A DNA stretch of 64,000 bases, from positions 558,001 through 622,000 of the forward strand of contig NZ_CP074149.1 in NCBI RefSeq assembly GCF_019968765.1, read 5' to 3'. How positions within the stretch are numbered: position 1 is the first letter of the stretch; every line of letters begins with the position of its first letter. The notes under the pieces were generated by a model. The model had not been told where the DNA came from, did not search any database, and saw only the letters and a program-made list of their open reading frames with translations. Below, one piece after another: positions 30,510 through 40,359 of the stretch. Made by a program: the position numbers and the translations under genes. Source of the DNA: Enterobacter sp. JBIWA008 (GTDB taxonomy: Bacteria > Pseudomonadota > Gammaproteobacteria > Enterobacterales > Enterobacteriaceae).

Positions 30510-30531
30510 GTGGGGGCACAAATGGGGGCAT
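30510..30531 (+). promoter_or_regulatory. Integrase arm-type sites, right side
   Basis: GTGGGGGCAC (30510-30519) and ATGGGGGCAT (30522-30531), 2 bp apart, match the three TTGGGGGCAY copies next to int at the left end. They lie 56 bp inside attR. Confidence 0.72.
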
Positions 30532-30586
30532 AAATCTGTTTTAATTTTGAAAAATCTTTATTTAACATCGCGTTATGTATGTATTT

Positions 30587-30606
30587 GAGTCCGGCCTTCG
30601 CACCAT
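30587..30606 (+). other. attR
   Basis: GAGTCCGGCCTTCG-CACCAT: the leuX 3' end repeated with one G missing. Marks the right end of the satellite. Confidence 0.88.
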
Positions 30607-30619
30607 AAGATGCAAATCA

Positions 30620-30644
30620 AAGTCGCTTAAGGGCGGCTTTTTTT
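30620..30644 (+). terminator. Probable original leuX terminator, displaced by the satellite
   Basis: AAGTCGC / GCGGCTT stem with a 6-nt loop and seven Ts, 14 bp past attR. No gene ends here. It sits where the leuX transcript would end without the insertion. Confidence 0.7.
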
Positions 30645-30871
30645 GTGTCTGAAATTCCATATCCACCCAATTATTTTCCTTCATGAACAGCAAGCAGAAT
30701 CCACATTACTCACTCTGCTGATAATCAGTTATTCAATATTATTGTTTATTTCTTTGCCCTGTATCGTTTGCGATAGCCTTTATAGCGGGTATTATTTTGC
30801 GCATTGCATTCCAAAACTGAATTTTTGCCTGTGCACATTTGCATTATGGCTGCGATCTCCCCGAGGGTTTC
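30645..30871. other. hsdM upstream region
   Basis: AT-rich stretch between the displaced tRNA terminator and hsdM. It must hold the hsd promoter. I see no convincing boxes and no ORF with a plausible RBS. Confidence 0.5.
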
Positions 30872-33232
30872 ATGACTAACACTAACTTTTCTCAAACGGC
30901 TGCGTTTATCTGGTCGGTAGCTGATTTGCTGCGCGGTGATTTTAAACAGTCTCAGTACGGGCGCGTGATCCTTCCCTTTACGCTGCTGCGCCGCCTTGAA
31001 TGTGTGTTGGCAGAGACCAAAGACGCGGTTGTGGCGAAATATGATGAATTAAAAACCAGCCCACTGCCGGAAGATGCCAAAGAGAAGTTTCTGCTGCGCG
31101 CCAGTACATTTTCCTTCTTCAATACCTCGAAGATGGATCTGGGGAAGATGGGGCAGAACGACATCAAAGCCAACCTGGAAAGCTACGTACAGGCGTTCTC
31201 CCCGGACGCGCGTGAGATCTTCGAACACTTCAAATTCAGCGAGTTTGTCGGACTGCTGGAAGACGCCAATCTGCTGTTCAAGGTGGTGAAGAAATTCGCC
31301 ACCACCGATTTGAGCCCGAAAGCGATTTCCAACTATGAGATGGGCCTGGTGTTTGAAGAGCTTATTCGTCGTTTCGCGGAGAGTTCCAACGAGACCGCCG
31401 GTGAGCACTTCACCCCACGCGATATCGTGCGTCTTACCACCTCGCTGGTATTTATGGAAGATGATGAAGCCCTGACGCAGGACGGTATCATCCGTACCAT
31501 TTACGACCCGACGGCCGGGACAGGCGGCTTCCTCTCTTCAGGCATGGAATATGTGCATGAGCTGAACCCTAACGCGGTGATGCGTGCCTTTGGTCAGGAG
31601 CTGAACCCGGAATCCTACGCAATCTGTAAAGCCGACATGCTGATCAAAGGTCAGGACGTCAGCCGTATTAAGCTGGGTAACACTCTTTCTAACGACCAGT
31701 TACCGCAGGACCAGTTCGACTACATGCTCTCTAACCCGCCGTTCGGCGTGGACTGGAAAAAGATTGAGGGCGAGATTAACGACGAACATACGCAGAAAGG
31801 CTTTAACGGTCGCTTTGGCCCGGGCCTGCCGCGCGTCTCCGACGGCTCGCTGCTGTTCCTGATGCACCTGATCAGCAAAATGCGCGACAACCACAATGTG
31901 GATGGCACAGTGAGTAACGGCGGGCGCATCGGGATTATCCTTAACGGTTCCCCACTATTTACCGGCGGGGCGGGCAGCGGTGAGAGCGAAATCCGCCGCT
32001 ACATTCTGGAAGCCGATTTGCTGGAAGGCATCGTAGCGCTGCCAACGGACATGTTCTACAACACCGGCATTGCCACCTACGTCTGGATCCTTTCCAACAA
32101 GAAAGCGCCTGAACGTAAGGGTAAAGTCCAGCTGATTGATGGCACCAACCTGTGCGGTAAGATGCGTAAATCGCTGGGTTCCAAGCGTAACCTGATGGGC
32201 GAAGACGATATCAAGCTGATCACACAGACCTTCGGTGATTTTAAGGTGGTGGATGCCACAACCCTGGAAGAACTGGGTCTGGAGAAAGCCGCCGAGCAAA
32301 AATCCAGCCGCGGTCGTCAGCCTGCCACCGGCAAAACCGAAGCGCCGAAAACCTTCGCCAGCAAAATTTTTAACAGCACTGATTTTGGCTATCGCCGCCT
32401 GACCATTGAACGTCCGCTGCGGTTATCCGCTCAGGTGACGGATGAGGCGATTGCGACTCTGCGCTTTGCACCGAAGCCGTTTAACGCGCCGATGGAACGT
32501 CTGTATGAAGAGTTCGCGTCCCAGTGGCAGGAAGGCACCTACGGTGATTACTCCGAACTGGAAGCAGAAGCGCGCGCCATCATCAAAGCCGAATTTGCCG
32601 AGCTGAAAGAGAAGCAGATTAAAGACCTGCTCGACAGCAAGCTGTGGCTGGCACAACGCGCCTTGATGGAAAAAACGCAGCAGATTCAGGCTGCTCTGGG
32701 TACGCAGGCGGGTGGTAAAACGCTGGTGAGCAATGACTTCAACCAGTTCCAGCTGACCCTGAAAGGGGCTATCAAAACGGCTGGCGTGAAGCTGGATGCG
32801 AAAGAGAACAAGCAGTTTATCGACGCTATCACCACGAAAAACCCGGATGCCGAGCCGGTGGTGAAGAAGGTGCTGAAAGAAGCCGCTCAGCCGCTGTACG
32901 GTGCGTTTGAATACAAAGGCAAAGTGGTGGAGTTTGAGCAGGACGGCGAGCTGCGTGATAACGAGAACGTGCCGCTGAACCCAGCATTGTCCACCAGCGA
33001 CCTGATTGAAAACTATTTCGAGTCTGAAGTACTACCGCACGTGAATGACGCGTGGATCAACGCCGATAAGCGCGATGCGAAAGATGGTGAAGTGGGGATT
33101 GTCGGTTATGAAATTCCGTTTAACCGCCATTTCTACGTCTATCAGCCGCCGCGCCCACTGGAAGAGATTGATGCCGATCTGGATGCAGTGAGCGCCGAGA
33201 TTATGAAGCTGCTGCAGGAGGTGCATTCCTGA
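30872..33232 (+). CDS. hsdM: Type I restriction-modification methyltransferase subunit
   Basis: A 786-residue N6-adenine methylase: N-terminal HsdM_N helical domain ([19 protein letters not shown]), SAM motif DPTAGTGGF and catalytic NPPF (N288 in [11 protein letters not shown]). A C-terminal extension of about 250 residues makes it longer than the EcoKI subunit (529 aa). That size is usual for the type I group represented here. The start at 30872 follows GAGGG. A frame from 30839 lacks an RBS. TGATG overlap with hsdS. Confidence 0.95.
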   Translation: MTNTNFSQTAAFIWSVADLLRGDFKQSQYGRVILPFTLLRRLECVLAETKDAVVAKYDELKTSPLPEDAKEKFLLRASTFSFFNTSKMDLGKMGQNDIKANLESYVQAFSPDAREIFEHFKFSEFVGLLEDANLLFKVVKKFATTDLSPKAISNYEMGLVFEELIRRFAESSNETAGEHFTPRDIVRLTTSLVFMEDDEALTQDGIIRTIYDPTAGTGGFLSSGMEYVHELNPNAVMRAFGQELNPESYAICKADMLIKGQDVSRIKLGNTLSNDQLPQDQFDYMLSNPPFGVDWKKIEGEINDEHTQKGFNGRFGPGLPRVSDGSLLFLMHLISKMRDNHNVDGTVSNGGRIGIILNGSPLFTGGAGSGESEIRRYILEADLLEGIVALPTDMFYNTGIATYVWILSNKKAPERKGKVQLIDGTNLCGKMRKSLGSKRNLMGEDDIKLITQTFGDFKVVDATTLEELGLEKAAEQKSSRGRQPATGKTEAPKTFASKIFNSTDFGYRRLTIERPLRLSAQVTDEAIATLRFAPKPFNAPMERLYEEFASQWQEGTYGDYSELEAEARAIIKAEFAELKEKQIKDLLDSKLWLAQRALMEKTQQIQAALGTQAGGKTLVSNDFNQFQLTLKGAIKTAGVKLDAKENKQFIDAITTKNPDAEPVVKKVLKEAAQPLYGAFEYKGKVVEFEQDGELRDNENVPLNPALSTSDLIENYFESEVLPHVNDAWINADKRDAKDGEVGIVGYEIPFNRHFYVYQPPRPLEEIDADLDAVSAEIMKLLQEVHS

Positions 33233-34613
33233 TGGCTAATTATAAGGCGTATCCGGAGTATAAGGATTCTGGGATGGAGTGGTGCACTGCATTGCCACTT
33301 GGATGGAAACGGACAAATTTGAGGTGGTTATCCAGCATCTATGCAGGAGGTACCCCATCGAAAAATGTTATAGATTATTGGGAAAACGGCACAATTCCTT
33401 GGATCAATTCGGGGGCAGTGAATCAAAGTTATGTTACAGAACCATCTACATTTATTTCAAAAGCTGCCTTTGAAAATAGTAGTGCTAAGTGGATACCAAA
33501 AGGGGCGCTAGTTGTAGCTTTAGCTGGCCAAGGTAAAACTAAAGGCATGGTTGCTCAGCTTGGTATTAAGACCACGTGCAACCAGTCGATGGCGGCAATT
33601 GTATTTTATGAAATAAATCTTTCTCGGTATATCTACTGGTGGCTAACATCTAATTACCAAAATATACGCAATATGGCTGGTGGTGATTTAAGAGATGGAT
33701 TGAATCTTGAGCTATTAGGCGATATACAATGCCCTCAACCTAATGATGGTGAGTGTATTCGAATTTCTGCTTTCCTCGATCACGAAACCGCAAAAATCGA
33801 TAACCTGATCGAGAAGCAACAGCAACTGATTGAACTGCTGAAAGAAAAACGTCAGGCAGTGATTAGCCATGCCGTCACCAAAGGGCTAAACCCTGATGTG
33901 CCGATGAAAGATTCTGGTGTTGAGTGGTTGGGGGAAGTGCCTGAGCATTGGGATGTATGTGCTGTAAAACATATAGTTTCCACTCCAATAACAGATGGAC
34001 CTCATGAAACCCCAGATTTTATTGATGATGGGATACCATTTATATCAGCTGAGGCAATATCGTCTGGAGTCATAGACTTTGATAAAAAACGAGCATGTAT
34101 TTCATTAAAAGATCACAAAAGATTTAGCATGAAGTATTCACCTCAATATAATGATATTTATATGGTTAAGTCTGGTGCCACGACCGGAATCACAGCAATT
34201 GTTGAAACTCATGATGACTTTAATATTTGGTCACCTCTTGCTGTTATTAGATGTAATGAATACTCGAATCCTTATTTTGTTATTAACTTTATGCGATCGA
34301 AGCCCTTTCAAACTGCTATTGAATTGAATTGAATTGGAGTTATGGCACACAGCAGAATATTGGTATGGGTGTAATAGGTAATTTACATATAGCTCGCCCT
34401 CCAGTTAGTGAGGCAATTGATATTGCAACTTATTTAAGAGCTAAATGTTCCAAGTTTGATGAATTAATTGATATTGCTATGATGCAAATATCAATTATGC
34501 AAGAGCGCCGTACCGCCCTAATCTCCGCCGCCGTTACCGGAAAAATCGACGTCCGCGATTGGGTTGCCCCTGAGACGCAGGATGTAGAGGCATCACAGGA
34601 GGCCATCGCATGA
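33232..34613 (+). pseudogene. hsdS: Type I restriction specificity subunit, frameshifted at a 5-bp repeat
   Basis: Two target-recognition domains separated by the conserved helix SAFLDHETAKIDNLIEKQQQ...KRQAVISHAVTKGL (about residues 180-220), with a second conserved helix at the C-terminus (ERRTALISAAVTGKID). The frame stops at 34332 after 366 codons, and the remaining 94 codons continue in another frame to 34613. The switch falls in three ATTGA units. Deleting one unit joins ...QTAIELN to WSYGTQQN and gives 458 residues, a normal HsdS length. The product here would lack the end of TRD2 and the second conserved region, so modification and restriction are probably altered or off. It could be a phase-variable OFF state, a true mutation or an assembly error. 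Overlaps hsdM (TGATG) and hsdR (ATGA). Confidence 0.9.
34318..34336 (+). repeat. Pentanucleotide tandem repeat in hsdS (ATTGA x3 plus ATTG)
   Basis: Three direct ATTGA units and a partial fourth lie exactly at the hsdS frame break. A loss of one unit restores the reading frame. Slipped-strand-prone. Confidence 0.92.
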
Positions 34614-37600
34614 GCATGGACAGCACCAAAGAGCTGATCTTCCAGGATGAAATGATCGCTCAGATGATCGATCGAGGTTGGGTTCGTGGCAAAACCGACG
34701 GTTACGATCGCGAACGTGCGCTGTATTCCCAGGATGCACTGACCTTTGTGCAAACCACGCAGCCGCAGGAGTGGGAGAAGTTTGCCAAAATTTACCCTAG
34801 CGATACCGAGCGTCATTTCCTCCATGCGCTGGTGGCTCAGCTGAAAAAAGCGGATATCAACGCTACCGATATGCTTTCGCGCACCTACGGTACGCTCGGT
34901 GTCTTGCGTCATGGCATCAAAAGCCATAATGCGCGTTTTTCGCTGTGCCAGTTTAAGCCGGAACATAACCTCAATCCGGAAACCCTGACGCGCTACAAAC
35001 AGAATATCTGCCGCATCGTGCCTGAGCTGGTTTACAGCCCGCATGCATCGAACGCCGCATTCAAAGATACGGGTGTAAAAGCGAAGAAGTGGCGTATCGA
35101 CCTGGTGTTGTTCGTCAATGGTCTGCCGGTAGCGACGCTGGAACTGAAGTCTGAATTTAAGCAGACGGTACAAAACGCCATTACGCAATATAAGAAAACG
35201 CGTTTGCCAAAGGACCCAGGCACTAATAAACCTGAGCCGCTACTGACCTTTAAACGCGGCGCGCTGGTGCACTTTGCCGTCAGCCAGTACGAAGTGTTTA
35301 TGGCGACCAAACTTGATGGCGATAAAACCTTCTTCCTGCCGTTTAACAAAGGCACCCATGACGGCGGTGCGGGAAACGACATCCCGGAAGATGCCAATGA
35401 CTACGCCACCAGCTACCTGTGGAATGAGGTGCTGCTGCCGGACAACCTGCTGAAAATTCTCGCCAGTTTTGTGCATCTGCAAATCGTAGAAAAAGAAAAC
35501 GCTATTGGCCTGAAGTACAAAAGCGAGAGCCTGATTTTCCCACGCTATCACCAGTGGGACGTGGTGAACAAACTGATCACTGCCGCTACGGTGGAAGGCA
35601 CCGGCAATAAATACCTGATTCAGCACAGCGCGGGGTCGGGCAAATCCAACTCTATCGCCTGGACGGCCCATCAGCTTTCCCGCCTGTACGATGAAAATGG
35701 CGAGAAGCAGTTCCACTCGGTGATTGTGGTGACGGACCGCACCGTGCTTGACGATCAGCTGCAGGACACCATCTATCAGTTTGAACATCAGGACGGCGTG
35801 GTCGGGCGTATCAATAACAAAGAGGGCGACGGTTCGAAATCGGAGAAGCTGGCCAGCGCGCTGGAAAACTCGCAGCCGATTATTATCGTCACCATTCAGA
35901 CCTTCCCGTTTGTCCTGAAGGCGATTGAAAACAGCGTCAGCCTCAAGCAGCGCAAATACGCGGTGATTGCCGATGAAGCGCACTCCTCGCAGAGCGGTTC
36001 TACGGCGCGCCAGTTGAAAGAAGTGCTGATGACCGAAGAGGCGGATGACGAGGTGGAGATGTCTTCTGAAGATATTCTGGATGCCACCGTCGCCGCGCGT
36101 AAAGGCAGCAACAACCTCAACTATTACGCCTTCACCGCCACGCCGAAAGCCAAAACGCTGGAGCTGTTTGGCCGTCGTCCCAACCCGCAGGAACCGGCAT
36201 CGAAAACGAACAAACCGGAAGCGTTCCACGTTTACTCCATGCGGCAGGCCATCGAAGAAGGCTTTATTCTTGATGTGCTGAAGAACTACACCAACTACAA
36301 GGTGGCGTACAAGCTGCTGCAAAAGCTAAACGATCCTGACCGGGAAGTGGACAGCAAGAAAGCGAAGATCAAACTGAACCAGTGGGTGTCGCTGCACGAT
36401 CATAACGTGTCGCAGAAAGTGAAGGTGATTGTCGAGCACTTTCGCAAGCATGTGATGCACTTACTGGCCGGCCAGGCGAAAGCGATGGTGGTCACCAGTT
36501 CGCGTAAAGCGGCGGTGCGCTACAAGCTGGCGTTTGATAAATACATCGCCGAGCACAAGTACGACAAGATCAGCGCGATGGTGGCGTTCTCCGGGGAAGT
36601 GGAATTCCATGAGGATGACCACAACAGCCTTGCGCTGCTCAACCAGAAATTCACCGAGATCAATATGAATCCAGGCCTGAAAGGCCGGGATATGCGTAAA
36701 TCCTTTGATACCGACGACTACCAGGTGATGCTGGTGGCCAACAAATTCCAGACCGGTTTTGATCAGCCCAAGCTGTGCGCTATGTATGTGGATAAAAAGC
36801 TGGGCGGCGTGGAATGTGTGCAGACGCTGTCGCGCCTGAACCGTACCTATCCTGGGAAGGCGCAGTCCGGCACCTTTGTGCTCGATTTCTACAACGAACC
36901 CGACGAGATTTTGGGGGCTTTCCAGCCGTACTACCAGACCGCAGAATTGACGGATGTCAGCGACCCGCAACAGGTCTTTGAACTGTATGAAAAGCTGCGC
37001 ACCAGCGGCATTTTCCTGTGGAACGAAGTGGAGCAGTTCTGCGAAGCGTTCTTCAGCAAAAACAAATCCAACGCGGCCATTAGTAATATCTGCAAACCTG
37101 CGGTGCAGCGCTGGAAGCAGCGCTATACCTCGGCGATTGACGAGTATGTAAAGGCCAAAGCAATCTTCGAACGCACCAAGAAGACCGGCGATGTGGTGCT
37201 GATCACCAATGCGGAAAACAGCTTCAAAGAGTGCGAGAAAGAAAAAAGTAAGCTGGATATCTTCAAGAAAGATCTCGGCAGCTTTGTCCGCTTTTACGAG
37301 TTTATGTCGCAAATCGTCGATTACGATGACAAGGACTTGGAAAAACTGAGCCTGTTTGCCCGCCATCTGCGTCCGTTACTGCATGAGCAGCGCATCGAAG
37401 AAGACGAGATTGATTTAAGTAACGTGGAGATGAGCCATTACCGCCTTTCCAAACTCCACGAGCAGCACCTGAAGCTGCAGGAAGACGCTGAAGATTACAA
37501 AATCACACCGGGGAATGATGTCGGAACGGCGAAACCAAAGGACAAGAAAGAGGAGTTTCTTTCAAATATCCTGGCTCGTCTGAACGAGCTTTTTGTCACC

Positions 37601-37858
37601 GATAATCTGACCGATAAAGACATGATCAATTATGCTTTTGCGGTGCGCGACAAGCTGTCAGAAAACCAGGCGGTAATGACCCAGATCGCCAACAATACAC
37701 GCGAACAAGCGATGCTGGGTGATTTCCCAAAAGCCATTGATGATGCCGTGATGGACAGCAACGAAGCCCAGCAGGAGATGATGGTGCAATATCTCTCTAA
37801 TCCTGAACTTGCGAAGGGCTTTGCCCGCGTGGTGTTTGATATGTTGAAAGGGGCTTAA
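34610..37858 (+). CDS. hsdR: Type I restriction endonuclease subunit
   Basis: A 1082-residue motor-nuclease. The N-terminal PD-(D/E)XK nuclease has D164 in RIDLVLFVNG and E178-x-K180 in ATLELKSEF. The SF2 translocase has Walker A QHSAGSGKSNS (about residues 338-348), DEAH (D455) and GFDQPKL in the second RecA domain. A C-terminal helical assembly region follows. Cuts unmodified DNA after translocation when complexed with HsdM2S. Starts within the hsdS stop (ATGA), so it would still be translated from its own start even with hsdS broken, though coupling may be reduced. Confidence 0.95.
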   Translation: MSMDSTKELIFQDEMIAQMIDRGWVRGKTDGYDRERALYSQDALTFVQTTQPQEWEKFAKIYPSDTERHFLHALVAQLKKADINATDMLSRTYGTLGVLRHGIKSHNARFSLCQFKPEHNLNPETLTRYKQNICRIVPELVYSPHASNAAFKDTGVKAKKWRIDLVLFVNGLPVATLELKSEFKQTVQNAITQYKKTRLPKDPGTNKPEPLLTFKRGALVHFAVSQYEVFMATKLDGDKTFFLPFNKGTHDGGAGNDIPEDANDYATSYLWNEVLLPDNLLKILASFVHLQIVEKENAIGLKYKSESLIFPRYHQWDVVNKLITAATVEGTGNKYLIQHSAGSGKSNSIAWTAHQLSRLYDENGEKQFHSVIVVTDRTVLDDQLQDTIYQFEHQDGVVGRINNKEGDGSKSEKLASALENSQPIIIVTIQTFPFVLKAIENSVSLKQRKYAVIADEAHSSQSGSTARQLKEVLMTEEADDEVEMSSEDILDATVAARKGSNNLNYYAFTATPKAKTLELFGRRPNPQEPASKTNKPEAFHVYSMRQAIEEGFILDVLKNYTNYKVAYKLLQKLNDPDREVDSKKAKIKLNQWVSLHDHNVSQKVKVIVEHFRKHVMHLLAGQAKAMVVTSSRKAAVRYKLAFDKYIAEHKYDKISAMVAFSGEVEFHEDDHNSLALLNQKFTEINMNPGLKGRDMRKSFDTDDYQVMLVANKFQTGFDQPKLCAMYVDKKLGGVECVQTLSRLNRTYPGKAQSGTFVLDFYNEPDEILGAFQPYYQTAELTDVSDPQQVFELYEKLRTSGIFLWNEVEQFCEAFFSKNKSNAAISNICKPAVQRWKQRYTSAIDEYVKAKAIFERTKKTGDVVLITNAENSFKECEKEKSKLDIFKKDLGSFVRFYEFMSQIVDYDDKDLEKLSLFARHLRPLLHEQRIEEDEIDLSNVEMSHYRLSKLHEQHLKLQEDAEDYKITPGNDVGTAKPKDKKEEFLSNILARLNELFVTDNLTDKDMINYAFAVRDKLSENQAVMTQIANNTREQAMLGDFPKAIDDAVMDSNEAQQEMMVQYLSNPELAKGFARVVFDMLKGA

Positions 37859-37970
37859 GGTTTCACTATCAGCCATAATAAGGGATGTTTTGTCAGACGT
37901 AAAAAATGACATTTCATCCCGCAACTTAAAATTCACTTTTGCTTTGAAAATCAATTATTACTTTATTTTA

Positions 37971-37995
37971 AATTTAATTTAATTTAATTTAATTT
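37971..37995. repeat. AATTT x5 microsatellite
   Basis: Five perfect AATTT units between the convergent genes hsdR and the membrane-protein gene. Same 5-bp period as the hsdS repeat but noncoding. Confidence 0.9.
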
Positions 37996-38011
37996 ATATG
38001 ACTGATTTTTT

Positions 38012-38044
38012 ATAAATGGCCTTTTTTACAGGCCATTTATTTTT
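38012..38044. terminator. Bidirectional terminator between hsdR and the membrane-protein gene
   Basis: Perfect 11-bp stem ATAAATGGCCT / AGGCCATTTAT with a 7-nt loop, flanked by T and A runs, between converging genes. Confidence 0.82.
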
Positions 38045-38093
38045 ATAAAAAACTTGCATGTTGATGATTTTTTACATGCTATACCTTGCGTTC

Positions 38094-39612
38094 TCAGTAA
38101 TTAAAGTAATCATAGTCAGGAACCCAAGTGTAATTTCTTAATTGATCTTTGTCATAGTCAACGAAAAAATGACATTGGTCACAATTGCGAATGCTTAATA
38201 CAGGAGACTCAAATATTTCGCCGTCTTTTTTTCTCATAGTGGCAGTTAGTGTCATTGCCCCTGCTTTTTTTTGAGCTCGAAGCCAGACTTTTTGAAGCAC
38301 TTCATTCCCTTTAATTTTTTCATTGCCGTCGAAAATAATTTCTGTATTTTCTGCTGGTTTGAACATAAATGTTGTTATCCAGTAACCTCGGTCTTGTAGT
38401 TGAAAAAATTGCGTTAATTTTAAAAGGCGATCAAGATTTAAAGATTCTTCTTTTGCAATGGAATCTATAAGTGCATTATTTTCAAATAATTTATCGGGCT
38501 CTCTGAAAGGAAATGTTATATCACCGAAGGAAAAGGATAATACAGGTTTTTTATCAAGGAAAGAAGATAATTCGATCCTTAAATTATCCTTCATTTTCTC
38601 TGATATGTAATTTGATAAGAACTCTTTATTATTATCATCCAACCCTTTTTTTATTCTTGCTAGAATCAATTCTCTATAGTCACTTGCGAATGTTTCTTTT
38701 TTTGTTATTTTTAATTCCGAGATTAAATTGTTGATTGATTTATTATCCATGCCATTCTCAATTAAAAAAACACCTAATTGAATTCTATTGCTAATATCTT
38801 TAAATTCAGTTATATTTCTTTCTGCAAATTTTATGGCTAACTCTTTATTAAAGTTTTTGACATTTTCAAATGCTTTCATTTGAAAATCCTCATGCATTTG
38901 AGGACTATTATCATTAATTACTGCTAATGCCCAAGGGAACAATGCGCGATCTTTACTTAGGTAATTTATTACATCTATTTTTTTACTATCACTAAATTCT
39001 TTGTTATCCAATATACTTGCAATTTTTTTTCCGATGTCATCTTCGTAATATCTTCCATAGAGTCCTCTGCTTATAGTTATTAAGCGTAAGGCATCCCTAT
39101 AATTTTGTTCATCCGTTTCGGGGTTTAAAATTAATGACATCAGACGCAGTCTTTCCTCTGTATTCAAATTAATATTATTTATCGGACCTGAGTTGACTTT
39201 TTCTCTTTCATATTTCAATGTTAAGGAATCGAGCAAGGCCTCAGTTCTCAAATCATTGAGAACTCGGCTTCCCCCACTTTCTGGGCTATCGAAGCGTAAC
39301 CAATGATGCACAGTGTTTATATAATAATCTGTAATTTCCTTATTAACGCTCTTATAACCTATAACCTATAAACCCTGCAATGCCTATGAATATAGCAAAA
39401 AAACTAGAGCCATAGATTAACCAGAGTCGTGTCTTTTCTAGGATTGACATCGTCTTATCTATTGCGCTTTCTGTTATTTCTACTTTCGCATTTTCTATCT
39501 TGTCTCTTATTTGTTGCATTAGATTTAAATTTTCATCACGAAGCTTTTCAAGCTCCATCTTATGTTTAATAGCATCTCGCTCAGCTAAGATTATTGTAAG
39601 ATCTCTTTCCAT
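38094..39612 (-). pseudogene. Coiled-coil membrane protein, frameshifted by a 7-bp duplication, unknown
   Basis: In the first frame (39612-39352), 86 residues form a charged coiled coil (about 5-50) and a transmembrane helix (about 63-83, WLIYGSSFFAIFIGIAGFIG). In the other frame, 38094 to about 39360 encodes a >405-residue soluble helical domain with a C-terminal Cys pair (RNCDQCHF). The break lies in two copies of a 7-bp unit (39356-39369). Removing one gives ...AGFIGYKSVNKEITDYY... and a single 503-codon gene. The ATG has GAGG upstream. AT-rich, next to hsdR. I do not recognise the family. A membrane-tethered defence effector is a guess from context. Confidence 0.78.
39356..39369 (-). repeat. 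7-bp tandem duplication (AACCTAT x2, plus-strand sense) at the frame break
   Basis: AACCTAT-AACCTAT interrupts the membrane-protein gene. The total length 38094-39612 minus 7 bp is divisible by three. Confidence 0.9.
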
Positions 39613-39936
39613 AAGAACCTCATTGGTTTATATAACATTAATGTGGCTAAAAGTATAATATTTAACCTAATGCTATATCAATATATTTTTTGCGATTTAT
39701 GAAGTGAAAGTGCTCAGCTATTTGAGTTTATATTGATTGTAATTTTTTTTCTGTAAACTAATAATCCTAATGAATTATATAGTTAATTACTTCAGAGTGG
39801 CAGAACACTTGTACAAGGATCCTGTGTTTGTTTTGTTTCCTTAAACACTATTCTCCGAGTTTACTCAACAGCCCTTCCCTTGAAAATTATCTATTACAAA
39901 CGATGGAGCATCGTTCTCATTTATGGGGGCTAAGCT
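39613..39936. other. AT-rich gap
   Basis: About 320 bp between two divergent genes. Very AT-rich, no hairpin or ORF of note. Holds the promoter of the coiled-coil membrane gene on the minus strand. Confidence 0.5.
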
Positions 39937-40359
39937 ATGAAAATACTTTCAAAAGTCCTGAAGTGGTGTGTACTCTCGGTCGCCACAGTCTTTATCCTCG
40001 GATGGCTGTTTGTCTGGCTCGTGGCATCGGTTTGGATGAAACGACGAATTACACTGAAAATGACTTTTGCATTACCACACGCTGACTGGCAAGGATATTG
40101 AAAACGCCCCGCGTGTAACGGACGATTACTATTTCGAGGCGCATCCCGGTGATGGTTATGCCCCTTCAAATAGCAAGGAGCTACCGGTGCTGCACCATTG
40201 CGTATGTATCTCGAAACGCTGGGATACACGAAGGAAAAGCGTCGCCTCGGCGAAAAGGAAATCTGGTCAAAACCCGATCAGGTAAACGGGGACATTTTCT
40301 ATCTGTACTTTAACGCCGCTACGGGTGAAGTTGAGCTGACCAAAGTGATGAATTACTGA
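39937..40359 (+). pseudogene. Degenerate small membrane/secreted protein gene
   Basis: Three frames make one decayed gene. 39937 onward reads a membrane-anchored N-terminus (MKILSKVLKWCVLSVATVFI..., stop after 54 codons). Then a second frame reads DDYYFEAHPGDGYAPS, and after another shift near 40197 a third frame reads RMYLETLGYTKEKRRLG...LTKVMNY to the stop at 40359. At least two frameshifts separate them. The protein has one N-terminal TM helix and a small soluble domain. Family unknown to me. Its end overlaps the convergent HNH gene by 7 bp. Confidence 0.7.

Larger units (their letters stand above)
18882..30606. mobile_element. P4-like phage satellite integrated at leuX
   Basis: An 11.7-kb element bounded by the leuX 3' end and an imperfect copy of it. 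Ordered contents are integrase, Gabija pair, candidate cos, Sid/Psu-like gene, Ogr/Delta activator, ori-like iterons, immunity-RNA-like region, AlpA, Icd/Ash, two small ORFs, alpha primase-helicase, crr-like iterons and attR. This follows P4 order (int, cargo, cos, late operon, regulatory region, alpha). No capsid, tail or terminase genes are present, so it must depend on a P2-like helper. The 777-residue alpha has the same length as P4 alpha. Apparently missing are separate sid and psu genes and a cnr-like gene after alpha. Confidence 0.92.

Noticed and set aside
34329..34613. Separate 94-codon gene after hsdS
   Set aside because: It begins at a TTG inside the repeat and encodes the conserved C-terminal helix of HsdS, so it is the rest of hsdS.
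39352..39612. Independent 86-residue coiled-coil/TM protein gene
   Set aside because: The frame joins the downstream 405-codon frame when one 7-bp repeat unit is removed, so a single broken gene is the better reading. Kept as one feature.
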